64,000 nucleotides of DNA from Runella sp. MFBS21 (GCF_029433105.1 NZ_JARNTW010000026.1:24396-88395), one strand, 5' to 3'; shown: positions 8,576 to 18,811, numbered from the stretch's first letter. The notes: generated by a model not told the origin, from the letters alone. Program-made: numbers and translations.

Positions 8576-9751
8576 ATGAATGCTTTTGAATCCCAAGAAG
8601 GTACCTTACACGCCCCGCAAAATCGTTGGCAAATTATCAAACAATGGCTGCGTCGCAATCTAAAAGGCGATACGGTCATTTGGGTCATTGTGGCATTACT
8701 TTCATTGGTTAGTATGCTTATTGTATACAGTGCTACAGGTACTTTGGCCTATCAACGAGGCGGTGGATACCCCGAGATTTTTCTATTTAAGCATGTATTT
8801 TTTACAGGTATTGGACTACTAGTGATGTGGCGTATACATCTTGTCAATTATACCTATTTTTCGCGCTTATCACGGGCGGCCTTGCTGATTTCTATCCCTC
8901 TACTCATCTTAGTAAAAGTAGCTGGCGTTACCATCAATGGAGCCACTCGTTGGCTAGCTATCCCCGGAACTGGACTTACTTTTCAACCCGCAGATTTTGC
9001 CCGTTTAGCCCTTATTGCCAATTTGGCGGCCATGCTAGCCAAACGTCAGCGGGTACAATACGACTGGGGGGTGCTTGGCAAAATGATCGCTTGGGTGGTC
9101 ATTATTTGTTTTTTTATTGCACTCACTAGTACCTCTACCGCTTTTCTGTTAGGTTTTACATGTTTCTTGATGTTTTATGTAGGTAGGGTTCCTGCCAAAT
9201 ACCTCATAGCAATGCTCATCGCTTTAGCGGCAGTAGGTGCCTTAGGGCTTATAGTTGGTCAGCGATTCGAAACCGCCAAAGGACGCATTGAGCGATTTGT
9301 CAAGCAAGACGAATATCAGGCAAAGCAGGGCTTTATCGCTATCGCCAATGGCGGTACCATAGGCCAAGGTCTTGGCAATAGTCATCAGCGAAATTACCTA
9401 ACTCAAGCTTATTCTGATTTTATTTATGCCATTATCGTGGAAGAATATGGCTTGTTGGGTGGGATTTTTATTATGCTTTTATACACTGTTTTGCTAGTAA
9501 GAGGAGTTCAAAATATTAATGAAACAAATAGAGCTTTTGGTGGTCTGCTTTCAGCTGGACTCACACTAAGTATTGGCTTACAAGCTTTTACAAATATGGC
9601 AGTAGCCGTTGGTATATTTCCAGTGACAGGACAGCCGCTTCCTTTGCTCAGTATGGGCGGTACCTCCGTCTTATTTACGTGTATATCTCTCGGTATTATC
9701 CTAAGTGTAAGCAGAGGAGAAGTCGACGAAAGTAAAATGTTAAGAGAATGA
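8576..9751 (+). CDS. ftsW: Peptidoglycan glycosyltransferase FtsW
   Basis: 391 residues, SEDS family polytopic membrane protein with about ten transmembrane helices; the septal glycan polymerase acting with a class B PBP. The segment GATRWLAIPGTGLTFQPADFARLALI and the C-terminal GQPLPLLSMGGTS motif are SEDS signatures. A division role (FtsW rather than RodA) is inferred from its place between murD and murG. Its stop overlaps the murG start by ATGA. The usual partner ftsI is not in the window. Confidence 0.93.
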   Translation: MNAFESQEGTLHAPQNRWQIIKQWLRRNLKGDTVIWVIVALLSLVSMLIVYSATGTLAYQRGGGYPEIFLFKHVFFTGIGLLVMWRIHLVNYTYFSRLSRAALLISIPLLILVKVAGVTINGATRWLAIPGTGLTFQPADFARLALIANLAAMLAKRQRVQYDWGVLGKMIAWVVIICFFIALTSTSTAFLLGFTCFLMFYVGRVPAKYLIAMLIALAAVGALGLIVGQRFETAKGRIERFVKQDEYQAKQGFIAIANGGTIGQGLGNSHQRNYLTQAYSDFIYAIIVEEYGLLGGIFIMLLYTVLLVRGVQNINETNRAFGGLLSAGLTLSIGLQAFTNMAVAVGIFPVTGQPLPLLSMGGTSVLFTCISLGIILSVSRGEVDESKMLRE

Positions 9752-10839
9752 TAAAAAAAGTTATCATAAGCGGTGGTGGTACAGGTGGACATATCTACCC
9801 AGCTATTGCTATTGCCAATGCCCTCAAAGCCACCAATCCTTCCATTGAGATTTTGTTTGTAGGTGCTTTAGGAAAAATGGAAATGGAAAAAGTACCCAAA
9901 GCTGGCTATGAAATTATTGGATTGCCTATTTCAGGAATCAAGCGAGAGTTGTCGCTAGATAATCTGTCTTTTCCTATCAAGCTCACAAGGAGTTTGCTAA
10001 AAGCCCGAAGTATTATCAATAGCTTCAAGCCTGATGTAGCGATTGGAGTAGGGGGGTTTGCAAGTGGTCCTCTTCTGATGATTGCTTCTTTGATGGGAAT
10101 CCCGACATTGATACAAGAACAAAATTCGTATGCTGGTATTACCAACAAATTATTAGCTAAAAGAGCGAAAGCTATCTGTGTAGCCTATCCCCACATGGAA
10201 GCTTTTTTTCCAAAAAATAAACTAAAACTTACAGGCAATCCCGTCAGAAGTGATATTCTGAATGTAGAACATAAACACCAACGAGCTTATGAGCATTTTG
10301 GACTTCAACCCAACCGCAAAACACTACTAGTAATAGGAGGAAGCTTAGGTGCAAAAACAATCAATGAAAGCATTGAAGCTGGCTTGAGGTTAATCATAGA
10401 GTCGGGTTATCAAATACTTTGGCAGACGGGCAAACCTTATGCCGACAAGGCTAAATCAGCAGTAGACAATCTAAAAACTCCTTATGTAAAGGCATCGGAT
10501 TTTATCTATGAAATGGATTTGGCTTATGCGTCGGCTGATGTAGTAGTATCGAGGGCAGGAGCTTTGTCTGTGTCAGAGCTATGCTTGGTAGCAAAACCAG
10601 CCATTTTAGTCCCTTTTCCATTTGCCTCTGAGGATCATCAAACCAAAAACGCGATGAGCCTCGTAGAACAAAATGCAGCTTTACTTGTAAAAGACAAAGA
10701 CGCCAAAGAAGAACTTGTTCAGACGGCGTTGAGGCTCTTACAAGATACTGCCAAACAACGTGAATTAAGTATTAACATCAAAAAATTAGCAAAACCTGAT
10801 GCCGCCATGGATATTGCTCAAGCTATTCTACAGCTTTAA
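9748..10839 (+). CDS. murG: Undecaprenyl-PP-MurNAc-pentapeptide GlcNAc transferase
   Basis: 363 residues, GT28 family. It adds GlcNAc to lipid I to make lipid II on the inner face of the membrane. The N-terminal glycine-rich loop GGGTGGHIYPA (7-17), the IGVGGFASGP motif, IQEQNSYAG and the C-terminal SRAGALSVSEL and PFPFASEDHQTKNA segments are all MurG hallmarks. Start overlaps the ftsW stop by four bases, indicating coupled translation. Confidence 0.98.
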   Translation: MIKKVIISGGGTGGHIYPAIAIANALKATNPSIEILFVGALGKMEMEKVPKAGYEIIGLPISGIKRELSLDNLSFPIKLTRSLLKARSIINSFKPDVAIGVGGFASGPLLMIASLMGIPTLIQEQNSYAGITNKLLAKRAKAICVAYPHMEAFFPKNKLKLTGNPVRSDILNVEHKHQRAYEHFGLQPNRKTLLVIGGSLGAKTINESIEAGLRLIIESGYQILWQTGKPYADKAKSAVDNLKTPYVKASDFIYEMDLAYASADVVVSRAGALSVSELCLVAKPAILVPFPFASEDHQTKNAMSLVEQNAALLVKDKDAKEELVQTALRLLQDTAKQRELSINIKKLAKPDAAMDIAQAILQL

Positions 10840-10874
10840 TGATATTTTGGTCGGTGAATCTCGTTAATATACGT

Positions 10875-10893
10875 TGTAGATATTTCATCTACA
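10875..10893. repeat. Short hairpin in the murG-murC gap
   Basis: TGTAGAT (10875-10881), a 5 nt loop and ATCTACA (10887-10893) form a perfect 7 bp stem 15 bp before the murC start. No U-run follows, so it is not a terminator; it could influence murC translation. Significance uncertain. Confidence 0.4.
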
Positions 10894-10908
10894 CAAAACC
10901 TCAAAACC

Positions 10909-12324
10909 ATGCAGATTTCTGATTATAAAAATATTTATTTTCTGGGTATCGGAGGTATTGGCATGAGTGCGCTAGCTCGATGGTTCAATATCAATGGCTT
11001 TCAAGTAGCAGGATATGACCGTACAGCGACAACTCTCACCGACACTCTCCAACAAGAAGGAATATCTGTTCATTTTGATGATTCTATTGATTTAATTCCT
11101 TCGGCTTTCTTAGAAAATCCGACTCAAACTTTGGTAGTTTTTACGCCCGCTATTCCCAAAGACCATCAAGAATACAACTATCTCATCAACAATCATTTTC
11201 CTTTACTTAAGCGTTCAAAAGTTTTAGGGTTGATTGCCAACGAAATGTACACTATCGGAATCGCTGGTACGCACGGAAAAACTACTACATCTTCCATGAC
11301 AGCCCATTTGCTAAGACATTCAAATGTCAACTGCGCGGCTTTTTTGGGAGGAATTACCCAGAATTACGGAACCAATATGCTTCTCAATAAACCCAGTGAA
11401 GATTTGAGTTCCGTTCCTTGCGTAGTAGAAGCTGATGAATTTGACCGTTCATTTCTAACCCTGTTTCCAGAGATTGCCGTAGTTACCTCAACTGACGCCG
11501 ACCACTTGGATATTTATGGTGACCACCACGCTGTTTTGGATTCTTTTTCTGCTTATGTAAGTCAAATTAAACCTACGGGGCAGCTATTCATGAAAAAAGG
11601 GCTAGCACTCGCCCAAAAAACTCAAGCAAAAGTGTGGGAATACTCCCTAAACGAAGGAGATTACCATGCACAAAATATTCGTATCGAAAATGCCTGTTTT
11701 ATTTTTGATGTCGTACATCCTAGTGGAATTATAAAAGAACTAGAGCTAAAAGTACCAGGGTTTCATAATGTCGAAAATGCGATTGCTGCTATTGCTATTG
11801 GTCTAACGATAGGACTCACTGATGATCAAATCCGAGAGGCCATTGCTACTTTTGGAGGAGTAAAACGTAGATTTGAATACTACTTAAAAACAGATTCTCA
11901 TGTGTTAATTGATGATTATGCCCACCATCCAGCAGAAGTGGCGGCATTTCTATCATCATTGAAGGCTTTATATCCTGACCGGCACGTAACGGCGATTTTT
12001 CAACCTCATTTGTATAGCCGCACTAGAGATTTTGCGCTTGAATTTGCCCAAAGTTTATCCATAGCCGACAGCGTAGTGTTGTTAGAGATTTATCCTGCTC
12101 GAGAGCTTCCTATAGAGGGCGTCTCTTCAGATTTAATTTTTAAGCACATTACATGTGACAAAATGCTGTGTTTTAAGTCTGACTTAATAAACGTTATAAA
12201 AAACCGTTCAACCGATGTCATAGCTACAATTGGCGCAGGCGATATAGATACATATATCGAACCTCTAAAACAACTAATTCAAGATTCTATTCCTTTCTCT
12301 GGCTTTCACTCAGAAAGTCAGTAA
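10909..12324 (+). CDS. murC: UDP-N-acetylmuramate--L-alanine ligase
   Basis: 471 residues, the usual MurC length. Catalyses the first amino acid addition to UDP-MurNAc. GIGGIGMSALA (13-23) is the N-terminal UDP-binding loop; the ATP-binding P-loop GTHGKTTTSSM is at 120-130; EADEFDRSFL and DDYAHHPAEV are MurC-specific. It sits 69 bp after murG with a small hairpin in the gap. In contrast to many gene clusters, no murB or ddl follows; ftsQ does. Confidence 0.98.
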   Translation: MQISDYKNIYFLGIGGIGMSALARWFNINGFQVAGYDRTATTLTDTLQQEGISVHFDDSIDLIPSAFLENPTQTLVVFTPAIPKDHQEYNYLINNHFPLLKRSKVLGLIANEMYTIGIAGTHGKTTTSSMTAHLLRHSNVNCAAFLGGITQNYGTNMLLNKPSEDLSSVPCVVEADEFDRSFLTLFPEIAVVTSTDADHLDIYGDHHAVLDSFSAYVSQIKPTGQLFMKKGLALAQKTQAKVWEYSLNEGDYHAQNIRIENACFIFDVVHPSGIIKELELKVPGFHNVENAIAAIAIGLTIGLTDDQIREAIATFGGVKRRFEYYLKTDSHVLIDDYAHHPAEVAAFLSSLKALYPDRHVTAIFQPHLYSRTRDFALEFAQSLSIADSVVLLEIYPARELPIEGVSSDLIFKHITCDKMLCFKSDLINVIKNRSTDVIATIGAGDIDTYIEPLKQLIQDSIPFSGFHSESQ

Positions 12325-12337
12325 AGTCAAATTTATT

Positions 12338-13102
12338 ATGAAACGCTGGATTTGGTATATACTCGGAGCTCTTGTGGTTTTAGCGCTTGTGATTTTTGTA
12401 GAAATACAGCAATCACACAAGCTCTGCAAGGGAATAATTGTCAAATTAGACCCAAATGCGGAATACCCTTTCTTTAGCGAACAAGACATAAAAGACCTTG
12501 TCACCTTAAAAGGTGTAGACGAGATAAAAGGCATGTCTTTCTCTGATATAAAACTAAAAGGCCTCGAAAAAAGAGTCCTAAAAAACCGTTTGATAAAAAA
12601 TTGTCAAGTATTTCGAGATTTATCTGGAAATTTGGTCGTATCTATAGAACAACATAGACCTATCGGGCGCCTTTTAGGTATCCAAACAGCAGAAAACCAA
12701 ATTTTATCGGCCCAAAATGGCGGATACTTGACCGAGACCGGAGATTTTGTCCCGTTGTCGAGCAAGTTTGCCGCACGTACGGTTATTTTATCCGGAGGAT
12801 TTTTTAGTAAACAACAAAACATAAAATCGAGTAAAGGGCAAAAAGTGGTAAGCTTCCTGAAAGAGTTGCAACAAAACTCATTTTGGAAAGCTCAAGTAGC
12901 TGAAGTAGTAATAGATGACGATAGTGAATTGACGCTTATTCCCCAAGTAGGTCATCATCAAATCGACTTTGGGCTACCCGAGGATGCAAACATTAAGTTT
13001 GATAAATTAAAAGTTTTTTACAAAACTATATTACCTCTCAAAGGCTGGGATAGATATAAAAAAGTCAGTGTGAAGTTTAAAAACCAGATTGTGTGTGAAT
13101 AA
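12338..13102 (+). CDS. ftsQ: Cell division protein FtsQ/DivIB-like
   Basis: 254 residues with a short cytoplasmic N-terminus, one transmembrane helix (about 5-21) and a periplasmic region. The first 75 periplasmic residues fit the POTRA-like module, with the segment FRDLSGNLVVSIEQHRPIGRLL at its end as in FtsQ proteins of Bacteroidota. Sequence conservation is low, as usual for FtsQ, so the call rests mainly on topology and on the position 13 bp after murC and 75 bp before ftsA. Confidence 0.88.
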   Translation: MKRWIWYILGALVVLALVIFVEIQQSHKLCKGIIVKLDPNAEYPFFSEQDIKDLVTLKGVDEIKGMSFSDIKLKGLEKRVLKNRLIKNCQVFRDLSGNLVVSIEQHRPIGRLLGIQTAENQILSAQNGGYLTETGDFVPLSSKFAARTVILSGGFFSKQQNIKSSKGQKVVSFLKELQQNSFWKAQVAEVVIDDDSELTLIPQVGHHQIDFGLPEDANIKFDKLKVFYKTILPLKGWDRYKKVSVKFKNQIVCE

Positions 13103-13177
13103 CCCCTTTTTCTATTACTAAAACAAACTGATGAGGATTTTGTGTGGAAACACTTTACACCCTAACACCATATAATC

Positions 13178-14539
13178 ATGTCAGAAAATAATGTATTTCA
13201 CCTAGGAATTGACATTGGTAGTACCAAGGTCGCAGCGGTTTTGGCTAAATTAAAAAAGCACAATAACCATTCAATGTTAGAAGTGATAGGCCTTGGCTCC
13301 GCTCGTAACGAGGGAGTTTATAGGGGAATTATTAACAATCCTATCAAAACCAAAGATGCTATTCGTCAGGCATTGGAGCTGGCCGCAAAAAAAGCTCAAA
13401 TGGCGGATTTGTTGCACTACCCACTCACTGCAACTGTCAATGTAAGTGGTACGCATTTAGAAACTACCTCCGAAACTGGATCCATTACTTGTAAATCAAC
13501 TTTTGTACAAGGGGATGATGTAGCGGCATTATTGGCTGATATGCAACAAACTTTTGATTCTGATACCAATCAAATCATTCATTTATTGCCGCTAAAATTT
13601 GCGGTAGGAGACCAACATGACATCAAAGACCCTGTAGGGCATACGGGTCTTAAACTGAGCGGAAACTTCCAAATAGTAACCGCAAAAAAATCAGCGATTC
13701 ACCAAATCAGGGATTCGTTACAAAAAGCTAATATTCAAGTAGATGAAGAAGATGGCTTTGCAGCTTCTCCTTTAGCTTCGGGGCTTGCTGTTTTGTCAGA
13801 AGACCATAAAAACTTAGGAGTGGTTTTGGTAGATATTGGCGGAGGCACCACCGATATTGCTATCTATCACGAAGGCTTGCTAAGGCATGCTGCTGTACTT
13901 CCTTTTGGAGGAAATCACATCACCAACGACATCAAAGAAGGTTGTAATCTTACTCACGAAAGTGCCGAAGAAGCAAAAACCACCTTGGGAGAAACCAATC
14001 CTGATGCTTGTAGTCTCAATACCATTTTGATGGTACCCACGGCTGATGGCATTCCTCCAATTGAGATTGTAGCTCGTAACATTGTTTTGATAGCTCGCGC
14101 TCGTCTGCGTGAAATTGCAGCATTGGTTTTTGCCGAAATCAAAAAAGCAGGTTATGAACATAAGCTTAGAGCAGGTGTGATCCTTACGGGCGGTACTTCT
14201 AAGATAAATGGTATCGATTCGATTTTTAGAGATGTTACGAAAATGCATGTTCAAATTGGGAAACCTCAAAACTTAGAACGATTCAATGCACCTATTCATG
14301 ACTCTCTTGTGAATGATCCCTCTTATGCTACAGCTCTTGGGCTTGCATGGTCAAGTATCAAACCACTTGATAAGCGTGTTGAAAAAAAATCAAAACAAGA
14401 GAAAGAGCAGGAGAAGAAAAAAACAAACAGCAGCATTTGGGGAAATTTTGGGATTAGAGATATTAAAATCAAAGAAGTAGGATCTTATATCTGGAAAGGT
14501 CTTATGCACGATGATATGGAGGGAAAAGATAAATATTAG
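13178..14539 (+). CDS. ftsA: Cell division protein FtsA
   Basis: 453 residues, actin-like ATPase that tethers FtsZ to the membrane. Phosphate 1 motif LGIDIGSTKVAAVLA near the N-terminus, phosphate 2 motif VVLVDIGGGTTDIAIY around 209-224 and adenosine motif GVILTGGTSKINGI around 333-346 are all visible. The C-terminal tail after about 400 is lysine-rich (KKSKQEKEQEKKK) and ends in a possible amphipathic helix (VGSYIWKGLMHDD), as expected for the membrane-targeting end. ftsZ follows after 50 bp. Confidence 0.97.
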   Translation: MSENNVFHLGIDIGSTKVAAVLAKLKKHNNHSMLEVIGLGSARNEGVYRGIINNPIKTKDAIRQALELAAKKAQMADLLHYPLTATVNVSGTHLETTSETGSITCKSTFVQGDDVAALLADMQQTFDSDTNQIIHLLPLKFAVGDQHDIKDPVGHTGLKLSGNFQIVTAKKSAIHQIRDSLQKANIQVDEEDGFAASPLASGLAVLSEDHKNLGVVLVDIGGGTTDIAIYHEGLLRHAAVLPFGGNHITNDIKEGCNLTHESAEEAKTTLGETNPDACSLNTILMVPTADGIPPIEIVARNIVLIARARLREIAALVFAEIKKAGYEHKLRAGVILTGGTSKINGIDSIFRDVTKMHVQIGKPQNLERFNAPIHDSLVNDPSYATALGLAWSSIKPLDKRVEKKSKQEKEQEKKKTNSSIWGNFGIRDIKIKEVGSYIWKGLMHDDMEGKDKY

Positions 14540-14589
14540 CCCTATTCAAACTAAAATCTTTCTCACCAATTGTTTATATTTAAAAAAAT

Positions 14590-16095
14590 ATGGTTTTTGC
14601 AAGAAAAAACTATTTTGACCACGACTACGAGTTCGTCATGGAAAATTCACAACATTCGGAAGAGGCTCCCATTATAAAAGTAATCGGGGTAGGAGGGGGA
14701 GGTAGCAATGCCGTCAACCACATGTATAAAAAGGGCATCAAAGATGTGGTGTTTGTCGTTTCTAATACCGACAAGCAGGCATTATTGAGAAGTCCTATCG
14801 AAAATAAAATTCAGCTAGGAGCCGAAATGTTGAAAGGTCTCGGAGCTGGAACTGACTCTGCCACTGGAAGAAAAGCCGCAGAAGAAAGTATTGAGTATAT
14901 CAGGCAGCTTATGCAACCTCCCACCCAAATGGTTTTTATTACGGCCGGTATGGGAGGAGGTACGGGTACTGGAGCTGCCCCTGTGATAGCTCAAGTAGCC
15001 AAAGAAATGGGAATGTTGACGGTAGCTGTGGTGACTGCCCCCTACAGCCACGAAGGTCGAACCAAGAAAAATCAAGCCTTAGAAGGTATCAATGCTCTCA
15101 AAGATCACTGCGATACGGTGTTGGTCATCCTAAACGACGAATTGGCCAAGCTTTATGGTAAACTTCCTATTTTGAGGGCCTATGAACACGCCGATAACGT
15201 GTTATCCAATGCCGTGAAAAGTATTGCAGAGATTATTACCGTACACGGTAGTGTCAACTCTGACTTTATGGACGTCAAAAAAGTACTAGAAAATGCGGGT
15301 ACTTCGGTGATGAGTTCGGCATCTGCTTCGGGAGAAAACCGCGCAGAATTAGCCATAGAAGCAGCGTTAAATTCGCCACTTCTCAACAATAGAGATATTA
15401 GAGGTGCCCAAAAAATCTTGATTACTCTTGCTTCGAGCACTCAAGAAGAGTACATGGCAACGCTTGACGAACAAATGGCTATTACAAACTACATCGAAAG
15501 TTTGATTGGCGATGAAGCAGATATGTGCAAAGTAGGGGTTATTTTTGATGATTCTCTTCAAGAAAAACTCTTGGTGACAGTTATTGCAGCTGGATTTGAA
15601 GATTCACATTTACCTTTCCATTATGATTCTACTGGTGTAAAACCCATAAAAAAAGACGCAAATGGGAGTTCTGTAGAACCATCAACTACCACTCCTCAAT
15701 CTCAGACCAAGCCATCTATAGTCAAAGAAGTAGGTGAAACAACCCCTACGACAAATCCTGTTCCGGTCCCATCTGAAGCAGCGAAGCCACCAACAATCAC
15801 CGTAGAGTATACCCAAACGCCCAACAATACAGAGCCCCCTCAGCCTCCAAAAATTGAGAGTGAAGCGGCTCAACCAGCAGATAAACATTCTTCTTCAAAG
15901 CCATACACTACTCCCGAGCCTCAAGAAGATCCTGCCATTTTGGATAAATTGGTCAAAGACATTACTAATGGCAGATATAGCGCAAGTGACTTAGAAAAGC
16001 CCGCATATTTGCGCCAAAACGTAGTCTTATACTCCAAACCAAACTTGCCCGAAGAAGCGTTTATAATGGTTAAACTTGATAAACATAAACGATAA
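14590..16095 (+). CDS. ftsZ: Cell division GTPase FtsZ
   Basis: 501 residues; polymerises into the division ring. N-terminal GVGGGGSNAV (33-42), tubulin signature GGGTGTG (122-128) and the T7-loop region NSDFMDV are intact. A variable Pro/Thr/Glu-rich linker (about 345-450) leads to a conserved C-terminal peptide LEKPAYLRQN, the likely FtsA-binding site. Two starts are possible: 14590 as given, or ATG 14638 (MENSQHSEEAP), which would remove 16 residues not obviously conserved. About 40 residues follow the C-terminal peptide. Confidence 0.97.
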   Translation: MVFARKNYFDHDYEFVMENSQHSEEAPIIKVIGVGGGGSNAVNHMYKKGIKDVVFVVSNTDKQALLRSPIENKIQLGAEMLKGLGAGTDSATGRKAAEESIEYIRQLMQPPTQMVFITAGMGGGTGTGAAPVIAQVAKEMGMLTVAVVTAPYSHEGRTKKNQALEGINALKDHCDTVLVILNDELAKLYGKLPILRAYEHADNVLSNAVKSIAEIITVHGSVNSDFMDVKKVLENAGTSVMSSASASGENRAELAIEAALNSPLLNNRDIRGAQKILITLASSTQEEYMATLDEQMAITNYIESLIGDEADMCKVGVIFDDSLQEKLLVTVIAAGFEDSHLPFHYDSTGVKPIKKDANGSSVEPSTTTPQSQTKPSIVKEVGETTPTTNPVPVPSEAAKPPTITVEYTQTPNNTEPPQPPKIESEAAQPADKHSSSKPYTTPEPQEDPAILDKLVKDITNGRYSASDLEKPAYLRQNVVLYSKPNLPEEAFIMVKLDKHKR

Positions 16096-16098
16096 ATC

Positions 16099-16803
16099 GT
16101 GGCTTTAGAAAAAATACAAAACGAACTAATAAGTAAAGGCAGCCCCAAAAAGGCTGCCTTTCTTTCTCATTTTTTTAAAACAGGAAAAGGGCAATACGGA
16201 GAAGGCGATGTTTTTCTAGGAGTTACAATGCCTCAAATACGTCTTCTTGTAAAGAAATATTCAGATTTGCCTATTGAAGATTGGGTTCAACTTCTTCATA
16301 GCCCTTATCACGAATTCAGAATGGCTGCTTTACTTGGGTTGATGTTTCGATTCCAAAAATCAAAAAAAGATGAAGTAGTACAAAAGATTATTTTTGATAT
16401 ATATATAACCAACTTCGAATTCATCAACAATTGGGACTTAGTGGATGTCACCTGTCGTGATATAGTGGGAGCCTATTTGTTTCGACGAGATCGAGCTGTT
16501 CTTTATCAATTAGCTACCCAAAGCATTTTATGGGCTCAACGAACCGCAATTGTATCTACTTGGTATTTTATCAAACACGGGCAGTTTATTGATACTCTCC
16601 AAATTTCCGAGTTGCTCCTTTCTCATTCTCACGACCTTATTCACAAAGCTGTAGGCTGGATGCTTAGAGAAGCAGGAAAACGCGATGAGCTGGTTTTAGA
16701 AGAGTTTTTAGATACACATATTCACCAAATGCCTCGCACAGCTCTGCGCTATGCCATAGAGCGTTTTCCAGAATCTAAACGCAAGTATTATCTCTCTCTT
16801 TGA
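16099..16803 (+). CDS. AlkD-like DNA alkylation repair protein
   Basis: 234 residues of the DNA alkylation repair (AlkD) HEAT-repeat glycosylase family, which removes alkylated bases without flipping them. The KAAFLSHFFKTGKGQYGEGD and FLGVTMPQIR segments near the N-terminus and the central INNWDLVDVTCRDIVG with the WAQRTAIVSTWY segment are typical. The start is GTG, three bases after the ftsZ stop, so it may be cotranscribed with the division genes. No ATG start fits the family N-terminus. Confidence 0.88.
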   Translation: MALEKIQNELISKGSPKKAAFLSHFFKTGKGQYGEGDVFLGVTMPQIRLLVKKYSDLPIEDWVQLLHSPYHEFRMAALLGLMFRFQKSKKDEVVQKIIFDIYITNFEFINNWDLVDVTCRDIVGAYLFRRDRAVLYQLATQSILWAQRTAIVSTWYFIKHGQFIDTLQISELLLSHSHDLIHKAVGWMLREAGKRDELVLEEFLDTHIHQMPRTALRYAIERFPESKRKYYLSL

Positions 16804-16831
16804 TGCTTAGATAAAAAACTTAGTATCTTTG
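16799..16831 (+). promoter_or_regulatory. Promoter upstream of accD
   Basis: TTTG at 16799-16802, a 21 bp spacer and TATCTTTG at 16824-16831 match the Bacteroidota -33/-7 consensus. It lies at the end of the AlkD-like gene and would give an accD leader of about 90 nt. Confidence 0.65.
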
Positions 16832-16926
16832 AGCCCACTTCGCCGTTGAGGGCTAAAATACGTTCCACCTAAAAGTATTTTTCAAATCTCGGCAACTCAT
16901 CTATAAACTGTTAACTGTTGACTTTT

Positions 16927-17769
16927 ATGTCTTGGTTTACTAGAAAAGAAAGAGGTATTCAAACACCTACTGAAATGAAACGAGAAGCCCCTGATGGGCT
17001 TTGGTATCAATGTCCCAGCTGTAAGCATGTGATGCATACTCGGGAGCACAAACTCAACGCTTATACTTGTATAAAGTGTAGTTATCACGAAAAAATTGGG
17101 TCAGAAGCATATTTTGGAATCTTGTTTGATAATACTGATTACACCGAACTTGACTCCAACATGACCTCTGGAGACCCCCTTCAATTTGAAGACACAAAAA
17201 AATACCCTGATAGAATTCGTGATACCATAAAAAAAACAGGACTCAAAGATGCTGTACGCACCGCTTATGGCAAAATGGATGAAATCGATATTGTAGTAAG
17301 TTGCATGGATTTTAATTTTATCGGCGGCTCTATGGGTTCGGTAGTGGGTGAAAAAATTGCGAGAGGAATTGATCATGCTCTCAAGCACAAAAAACCTTTC
17401 TTGATGATTTCACGCTCAGGAGGAGCCCGCATGATGGAAGCAGGATATTCACTTATGCAAATGGCTAAAACCTCTGCTAAGTTGGCTTTATTATCAGAAG
17501 CAGGTATTCCATATGTATCTTTACTCACAGATCCTACAACTGGCGGTGTTACAGCTTCTTATGCAATGTTAGGAGATTTCAATATTGCCGAACCTGGTGC
17601 TTTGATCGGTTTTGCAGGGCCAAGAGTTATTAGAGAGACCATAGGCAAAGATTTACCTAAAGGTTTTCAAAGTGCAGAGTTTGTATTAGAGCATGGCTTT
17701 TTAGATTTCATTGTCGATCGCAAAGACTTGAAAGACAAATTAGCGAGCTTACTTCGCATGCTTCAATAG
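16927..17769 (+). CDS. accD: Acetyl-CoA carboxylase carboxyltransferase subunit beta
   Basis: 280 residues from the ATG at 16927; a TTG nine bases upstream is in frame but the family starts with MSWF-RK, as here. Transfers the carboxyl from biotin to acetyl-CoA in fatty acid synthesis, together with AccA. The N-terminal zinc ribbon has Cys29, Cys32, Cys48 and Cys51 (CPSC and CIKC). The catalytic part contains [11 protein letters not shown] and [18 protein letters not shown] strong terminator follows at once. Confidence 0.97.
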   Translation: MSWFTRKERGIQTPTEMKREAPDGLWYQCPSCKHVMHTREHKLNAYTCIKCSYHEKIGSEAYFGILFDNTDYTELDSNMTSGDPLQFEDTKKYPDRIRDTIKKTGLKDAVRTAYGKMDEIDIVVSCMDFNFIGGSMGSVVGEKIARGIDHALKHKKPFLMISRSGGARMMEAGYSLMQMAKTSAKLALLSEAGIPYVSLLTDPTTGGVTASYAMLGDFNIAEPGALIGFAGPRVIRETIGKDLPKGFQSAEFVLEHGFLDFIVDRKDLKDKLASLLRMLQ

Positions 17770-17783
17770 TGCTATATTTAAGC

Positions 17784-17825
17784 ATAAAGCCGCAATTTCA
17801 TTTTGTCATTGCGGCTTTATTTTTT
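17784..17825 (+). terminator. Strong terminator after accD
   Basis: A perfect 13 bp stem (ATAAAGCCGCAAT at 17784-17796, complement at 17808-17820) with an 11 nt loop, followed by T residues. It separates accD from the radical SAM gene. Confidence 0.88.
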
Positions 17826-17839
17826 AAATCCTTCTTCTT

Positions 17840-18811
17840 ATGCGTTTAGTATCTCATCCAGTATTGTGCAATTACTACGTGACTTATCGCTGCAATGCTA
17901 CTTGTGGTTTTTGTGACATATGGGAGAGGCCTTCACCCTACATTACGCTTGAGAATGCTAAATCAAATTTTAAAGCGCTAAAAAAATTAGGAGTTAAAGT
18001 TGTTGATTTCACGGGCGGTGAACCTCTTTTACACCGCCAAATTGACGAATTGCTCAGAGAAGCAAAAAAAGCGGGTCTCATTACCACAATCACTACCAAC
18101 GGTCTTCTCTATCCTAAATACGCATCTCGTCTGAGAGGTTTAGTGGACATGCTTCATTTTTCACTTGATTCGCCTAACAGAGACGAGCACGATCAATCAC
18201 GTGGCGTCAAATGTTTTGATAAAGTAATGGAGTCTATCCAAATTGCTAAATCATATAATGAACGCCCCGATATTTTGTTTACGGTGTTTGAAACCAACAT
18301 CCACCAGATTCAACAACTCTGGGATGAAATATGCCTACCCAACGATTTGGTTTTGATTTTAAATCCGGTTTTTGAATATAATCAAGTAGGTGCTCAGCTT
18401 TCGACCAAAGCCCTTCAAGAATTAAGAGAATGGGGCAAAAGAAAGAATGTATATCTGAATGATGCCTTTATCCAACTTCGTTTAGACGGCGGTAATCATA
18501 CCTCTGATCCTGTGTGTTTAGCAGGTAGTACAACCATTGTGATTTCGCCCGAGAATAAAATTATCCTGCCTTGCTATCATCTTGGCTTGAAAGAATATGC
18601 CATCGAAAACAATCTTTTCGAGCTTTATCAATCCCCCGAAATTCAACAGCTAGTGGCATTAGAAGGTCGTCTTCCTGCCTGTGAAGGTTGTGCGATCAAT
18701 TGCTATATGCAGCCTTCTTTTGCCGTTAAAATCAACAAATATTGGTGGAAAGCACTTCCTAGTACAATGAAATATAACTTCATCAAAGGTACTTGGAAGC
18801 AGTTGTTTTGA
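17840..18811 (+). CDS. Radical SAM protein
   Basis: 323 residues. The SAM and 4Fe-4S binding motif CNATCGFC (Cys18, Cys22, Cys25) and the GGEPLL motif (about 58-63) are clear. The C-terminal part has further cysteines (CLAG, LPCYHLGL, ACEGCAINCYM, between about 225 and 293) that could bind an auxiliary cluster, as in SPASM or twitch domains. The reaction cannot be assigned from sequence and no peptide or cofactor substrate gene lies next to it. Placed between the accD terminator and a promoter for ybeY that overlaps its stop codon. Confidence 0.85.
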   Translation: MRLVSHPVLCNYYVTYRCNATCGFCDIWERPSPYITLENAKSNFKALKKLGVKVVDFTGGEPLLHRQIDELLREAKKAGLITTITTNGLLYPKYASRLRGLVDMLHFSLDSPNRDEHDQSRGVKCFDKVMESIQIAKSYNERPDILFTVFETNIHQIQQLWDEICLPNDLVLILNPVFEYNQVGAQLSTKALQELREWGKRKNVYLNDAFIQLRLDGGNHTSDPVCLAGSTTIVISPENKIILPCYHLGLKEYAIENNLFELYQSPEIQQLVALEGRLPACEGCAINCYMQPSFAVKINKYWWKALPSTMKYNFIKGTWKQLF